64,000 nt of DNA, from contig NZ_JAAVUY010000008.1 of assembly GCF_018449695.1 (NCBI RefSeq), positions 1 through 64,000 of the forward strand. The letters run 5' to 3'. Shown one piece after another: positions 60,699 through 64,000 of the stretch. The DNA comes from Bradyrhizobium sp. dw_411 (GTDB lineage: Bacteria > Pseudomonadota > Alphaproteobacteria > Rhizobiales > Xanthobacteraceae). The notes beneath the pieces are model-generated. The model had not been told where the DNA came from. It was given only the letters and a program-made list of their open reading frames with translations, and searched no databases. Numbering within the stretch: the first letter of the stretch is position 1; every line of letters starts with the position of its first letter. The translations under genes were made by a program, and so were the position numbers.

Positions 60699-60959
60699 AT
60701 GAAGATCGTATGGGATGAGCCCAAGCGCCTCGCCAACCTCATAAAGCATGGCTTGGACTTCGCCGATCTCAACGAAACGTTCTTCGACAATGCCCTGGTG
60801 ATTCCGTCCCATAACGCCAGCAAGCGTTGGGTAGCTGTCGGCATCAATATCCGCGGCGTTATCGTTGTCGTATTTGCCCGGCTCGGACGTGAGGGTGTGA
60901 GCGTCATCAGCATGCGGCCCGCAAGCCGGAATGAAAGGAAGCTCTATGCCGAACGCTAA
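60699..60959 (+). CDS. brnT: BrnT-type toxin (RelE-like ribonuclease)
   Basis: An 86-residue BrnT protein. The conserved sequence starts WDEPKRLANLIKHGLDFADL and contains RWVAVGINIRGVIVVVFARL and MRPASRNERKLYAER, matching BrnT, a RelE-fold mRNA-cleaving toxin. The ATG at 60699 has no ribosome binding site but stands directly after the promoter's TACAAA, so the mRNA may be leaderless. It overlaps brnA by 14 bp, the usual coupling of the pair. Confidence 0.92.
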   Translation: MKIVWDEPKRLANLIKHGLDFADLNETFFDNALVIPSHNASKRWVAVGINIRGVIVVVFARLGREGVSVISMRPASRNERKLYAER

Positions 60960-61236
60960 AAAAACTGGCTACAGCAAAAAGAATTTGCGCGATGTCAGTG
61001 ACAATCCGGAACTGACGAAAGCGGATTTTGCTCGTGCGAAGCCGTTCGCGGAAGTTTTTCCCGATCTCGCCGCCTCGATTCGAAAGGGACGCGGTCCGAA
61101 TAAATCTCCGACAAAAAAGCTGGTGTCGTTGCGACTTAGCCCTGAGGTGATTGAACACTTCAAATCGACAGGGGCCGGCTGGCAGTCGCGGATCGATGAG
61201 ACCTTGCGTAAGGCTGTCAAACGCAAGGCCTCTTGA
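60946..61236 (+). CDS. brnA: BrnA-type antitoxin
   Basis: A 96-residue BrnA protein. The N-terminal half is charged and flexible (MPNAKKTGYSKKNLRDVSDN), and the C-terminal half has the ribbon-helix-helix-like KKLVSLRLSPEVIEHFKSTG and WQSRIDETLRKAVK. BrnA neutralises BrnT and represses the operon by binding the dyad at 60646-60692 (known for the family; inferred here). The ATG at 60946 follows AAAGGAAGCTCT; 15 bp upstream there is an alternative ATG. Confidence 0.92.
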   Translation: MPNAKKTGYSKKNLRDVSDNPELTKADFARAKPFAEVFPDLAASIRKGRGPNKSPTKKLVSLRLSPEVIEHFKSTGAGWQSRIDETLRKAVKRKAS

Positions 61237-61263
61237 TCGGAAACGCGACGGAAGTCGAATCCT

Positions 61264-62412
61264 TCAGTTCTGCACCGGTATATTGCGCGCGTTGGTTTCC
61301 TTGCCGTCCACGATCTTGACCACATGCGTGGTCAAGAGCGGATCGCCCTTCTCGTCGAACCTGAAGGGACCGCGGGTACTCTCGAAGCTGATCTTGGCGA
61401 GTGCATCGCGCACCGCCGCACGATCGGACTTGCCGGCGGCTTCGACCGCCATGATCGCCATGGTGATGGAATCATAGGCTTCGGCCGCATAGGCGTCCGG
61501 CACCCTGCCATAGGCTTTCTGGAATTTGGCGATGAAGGCCTTGGCCGCCGGGATATCGGCCGCTGTCGCCACACTGAAATGCGTGGTGAAGTAAATGCCA
61601 TCGGTCGCGGCGCCGCCGAGTTCGACGAATTTCGGCGTGGCGATGCCGTCCGAACCGAACCGGATCAGGTTCAATCCGCTCTGGGCGTATTGCTTGGCGA
61701 CCAGAGCAGCTTCGGTGTAGCGCGACCATTCCACCATCGCCTGCGCCGGGCTCGCCTTGATGCGGCCGAGCTGCGCGGTGAAATCGATATCGCCACGGGT
61801 GTAGCGCTCCTCGGCGACGATATCGAAGTTATATTTTGAGCCCGCCAGCTTGAAAGCCTCGAAGCCGCCGCGGCCGAAATCGTCATTGACGTAGAGGAAG
61901 GCGAATTTGGTTACCTTGGGAAATTTCTCGTGGATGAAGTCCACGAGGTCGGCGACCAGTTTGGTGTCAGGCACCGGCGAGCGGAACACCCATTTATTGC
62001 CCTGCGTCGTGATGCGCTGCGCGGTGCCGGCGACCACGATCTGCGGCGTCTCGGACTGGCGGCTCACCTGCGAAGACGCGAGACTAGCGGGGCTGGAGAT
62101 GCTGCCCACATTGATCAGCACTTCATCGCGCGAAATCAGCCGTTTGATCACATTGACGGCCTCCTCGGGCTTGCCATTATCATCGGCGAACACCGGCTCG
62201 ATCTTCTCGCCGCGAATGCCGCCGGCAGCGTTCTTTTCCGCAACCGCGAGATTGACCGAATCTTTTTCGGCGGAGCCCATCGCGGCGGCGTCGCCGCTCA
62301 TGGGACCGAACACGCCGATCTTGATCGTGTCGGCGGCTGCGATCTGAACCGAAGCCGCGATCATCAGGGCGGCGACACAGACGCCGCTCAAAGTTCGAAA
62401 GCGCATTTTCAT
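61264..62412 (-). CDS. Branched-chain-type ABC transporter substrate-binding protein
   Basis: A 382-residue periplasmic binding protein (Peripla_BP_6). The signal peptide is RTLSGVCVAALMIAASVQ, cleavage near AAADT; IKIGVFGPMSGDAAAMGSAE is the first strand/helix of the lobe and GKPEEAVNVIKRLISRDEVL, FGSDGIATPKFVELGG and PDAYAAEAYDSITMAIMAVE follow. The frame is open upstream, but the ATG at 62412 with AGGAGATG in front matches the family. It precedes livF on the opposite side by 22 bp. The ligand is unknown; such systems carry amino acids, amides or aromatic acids. Confidence 0.9.
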   Translation of the reverse strand: MKMRFRTLSGVCVAALMIAASVQIAAADTIKIGVFGPMSGDAAAMGSAEKDSVNLAVAEKNAAGGIRGEKIEPVFADDNGKPEEAVNVIKRLISRDEVLINVGSISSPASLASSQVSRQSETPQIVVAGTAQRITTQGNKWVFRSPVPDTKLVADLVDFIHEKFPKVTKFAFLYVNDDFGRGGFEAFKLAGSKYNFDIVAEERYTRGDIDFTAQLGRIKASPAQAMVEWSRYTEAALVAKQYAQSGLNLIRFGSDGIATPKFVELGGAATDGIYFTTHFSVATAADIPAAKAFIAKFQKAYGRVPDAYAAEAYDSITMAIMAVEAAGKSDRAAVRDALAKISFESTRGPFRFDEKGDPLLTTHVVKIVDGKETNARNIPVQN

Positions 62413-62434
62413 CTCCTTTTGGTTCGGGACCTGT

Positions 62435-63187
62435 TCACGTATTCGCGGCTTGAGCAGGATCGCCATCGGCGAACTCCCACTCCTGTTCACCCAGATAACT
62501 CGCCCACACCTTGGGGTTCTCAAGCAGGCGATCGCTGGAATCGGAAAGCACGATCGAGCCGGTTTCGATGACATAGCCGCGCGTCGCCAGCGACAGCGCC
62601 AGTTCGGCATTCTGTTCGACCAGCAGGATGGTAACGCCGCTTTCGCGGAAATAGTCGATCGCATTGGCGATTTCCTCGACCACGATCGGCGCGAGGCCGA
62701 GCGAAGGCTCGTCCAGCATCAACAGCACCGGCTGCGCCATCATCGCGCGCCCGAATGCCAGCATCTGCTGTTCGCCGCCGCTGAGCGATCCCGCCAATTG
62801 CCGCCGGCGCTCGTACAGCCGCGGAAACAGCTCGAACACGCGTTCGCGCGTCGCCTTTTCCTTGCCATGCGCGCGCGGCGAAAACGCCCCGACCGTCAGA
62901 TTCTGCTGCACCGAGAGGCGCGGAAACACCCGGCGACCTTCCGGCACATGCACGATCCCACGTGCCACGATCTGTTCCGGTGAAAGGTTCGTGATGACCT
63001 CGCCCTGAAACTCGATGGTGCCGGCGGTCGGGCGTATCAGCCCCGAAATCGTGCGCAGCGCCGTCGATTTGCCCGCGCCATTGGAGCCGATCAGCGCCAC
63101 CACCTCGCCGGCTTCAAGCGAGATATCGACCTTGCGCAAGGCCGTCACCGCGCCGTAACCGGCGCTGACATTGCTAAGGCGAAGCAT
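62435..63187 (-). CDS. livF: Branched-chain-type ABC transporter ATP-binding protein LivF
   Basis: A 250-residue ATPase. Walker A GSNGAGKSTALRTISG, Q-loop, the signature SLSGGEQQMLAFGRAMM and Walker B LLMLDEPSLGLAP are all present, as is the LivF-typical GIVHVPEGRRVFPRLSVQQN. Its start overlaps the livG stop by 14 bp. It energises uptake with LivG through permeases that lie beyond the window. Confidence 0.94.
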   Translation of the reverse strand: MLRLSNVSAGYGAVTALRKVDISLEAGEVVALIGSNGAGKSTALRTISGLIRPTAGTIEFQGEVITNLSPEQIVARGIVHVPEGRRVFPRLSVQQNLTVGAFSPRAHGKEKATRERVFELFPRLYERRRQLAGSLSGGEQQMLAFGRAMMAQPVLLMLDEPSLGLAPIVVEEIANAIDYFRESGVTILLVEQNAELALSLATRGYVIETGSIVLSDSSDRLLENPKVWASYLGEQEWEFADGDPAQAANT

Positions 63188-63995
63188 GGGCGGCTTCCGG
63201 TTGCGAGCTTTGAGTGGGTTTGGCGCGGCGCTTGAGACGGCCGCCGAGATAGGCCTTGATCACTTCCGGATGCGCGCGAATTTCGGCGGGACTGCCGTTG
63301 GCCAGGCGCCTTCCGTAATTCAGCACCGTGATGCAGTCGCAGGACGGCATCACGACATCCATGTGGTGCTCGACCAGCAGGACCGTCACGCCAGAAGCGC
63401 GGATCATCCTGATCAGGTCGACCATTCGCTGGCTCTCGGCGCCATTGAGGCCGGCGGCGGGCTCATCGAGCAGCAGCAGCTTCGGCCGCGCGACGATGGC
63501 GCGCGCGATCTCGACCAGGCGTTGCGATCCATAAGGCAGCGCACCGGCCTGCATGTCAGCCAGATGCGCGAGGCCGACAAAGTCGAGCGCCTCGCGGGCG
63601 CGCTCGGTAATCGCGGTTTCCTCCGCCTGCTGCTGCGGCGAACGCAGCAGTGCGTGCCAGATCTCGCAATGGGTCTGCCCGTGCATCCCGACCATGATGT
63701 TTTCGAGCACGGTCATCTCGCGGAACAGCCTCAGGTTCTGGAAGGTCCGCCGAATGCCAAAGCGCGCACGACGATCGACCGGCCAGCGCGTGATGTCACT
63801 GCCATCGAACTGAATTTTCCCGGCGCTGGAGGCGAGATGGCCCGAGATCAGATTGAGCATCGTGGTCTTGCCGGCGCCATTGGGGCCGATCAATCCGTGC
63901 ACCGAGCCCGCCGCCACCTCCATGCCGACATCGCCGACGGCAACCAAGCCGCCGAAGCGCCGTGACAACCCGCTGATGTCCAACAGGGTGCTCAA
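63174..63995 (-). CDS. livG: Branched-chain-type ABC transporter ATP-binding protein LivG
   Basis: A 273-residue ATPase: Walker A IGPNGAGKTTMLNLISG, signature LPYGSQRLVEIARAIVARPK and Walker B LLLLDEPAAGLNGAE, with a final LAN GSPAEIRAHPEVIKAYLGG-type C-terminus that is standard for LivG. The start at 63995 lies 5 bp from the window end; permease genes livH and livM would be expected outside it. Confidence 0.94.
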   Translation of the reverse strand: MSTLLDISGLSRRFGGLVAVGDVGMEVAAGSVHGLIGPNGAGKTTMLNLISGHLASSAGKIQFDGSDITRWPVDRRARFGIRRTFQNLRLFREMTVLENIMVGMHGQTHCEIWHALLRSPQQQAEETAITERAREALDFVGLAHLADMQAGALPYGSQRLVEIARAIVARPKLLLLDEPAAGLNGAESQRMVDLIRMIRASGVTVLLVEHHMDVVMPSCDCITVLNYGRRLANGSPAEIRAHPEVIKAYLGGRLKRRAKPTQSSQPEAAHASP

Positions 63996-64000
63996 TTCTA

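Noticed and set aside
1..64000. tRNA or rRNA genes, integrase or transposase genes
   Set aside because: I saw no cloverleaf, ribosomal RNA or transposase signature on either strand; the accessory character rests on duplications and gene content alone.

Overview
The window looks like chromosomal DNA of a Bradyrhizobium-type alphaproteobacterium. The support is high GC, Rhizobiales-style intergenic hairpin repeats (for example 5936-6041, 22810-22887, 23602-23635), an HU protein, XoxF, and a furfural/furoate (hmf-like) cluster of the kind reported from Bradyrhizobium japonicum. This is inference from gene content; no 16S or tRNA gene is present. The window ends inside a branched-chain-type ABC transporter operon.

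Layout. (1) 0.1-5.9 kb: a LysR regulator diverges from a class-E-like succinate/fumarate dehydrogenase module (flavoprotein, FeS protein with two 4Fe-4S motifs, CCG-domain protein) followed by a nitrilase. (2) 6.0-6.7 kb: a DUF1330 protein and HU. (3) 6.9-22.8 kb: a MarR regulator, then a seven-gene minus-strand operon (molybdenum hydroxylase HmfABC-like, CoA ligase, hydratase, MFS carrier, GMC oxidase). Upstream lie an AraC regulator, a UbiD decarboxylase and a second, paralogous AraC regulator, then a DUF1989 protein and a fatty-acid/sterol hydroxylase. Together these could take furfural or HMF through furoate and furoyl-CoA to 2-oxoglutarate. (4) 23-31 kb: a PhnB-like VOC protein, a 40-residue membrane peptide, a lanthanide-type methanol dehydrogenase (XoxF) without its usual partners, small proteins, an MFS transporter, a barrel protein and a histidine kinase. 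(5) 31-49.4 kb: an almost uninterrupted minus-strand run. It contains five DUF1254/DUF1214 proteins, an HlyD/DUF3302 pair, an AraC regulator, a HAD phosphatase, three Tat-exported sulfatases of CTAGR type, a porin-like protein and a cytosolic formylglycine-generating enzyme (FGE) at its 5' end. (6) 49.4-55 kb: a candidate peptide-modification locus. A Gly/Arg/aromatic-rich 83-residue peptide sits 44 bp upstream of a radical SAM/SPASM enzyme, with an HdeA/B-like protein, a second porin and an AraC regulator nearby. (7) 55.4-60.6 kb: a three-subunit FAD/cytochrome c dehydrogenase and a HAD phosphatase. (8) 60.7-64 kb: a BrnT/BrnA toxin-antitoxin pair and livFG plus the binding protein.

The most interesting signal is a roughly 235-240 bp duplicated regulatory element (50150-50383 and 52571-52812). 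It sits in two divergent intergenic regions, one beside the sulfatase/FGE arm and the other beside the radical-SAM peptide arm, which suggests that exported sulfatases, porins, an acid chaperone-like protein and a cyclophane-type peptide could form one co-regulated envelope system. Two gene scars (the 3' end of a histidine kinase at 28758-28830 and the 3' end of an HlyD gene at 31165-31208) show that this accessory zone grew by duplication and deletion.
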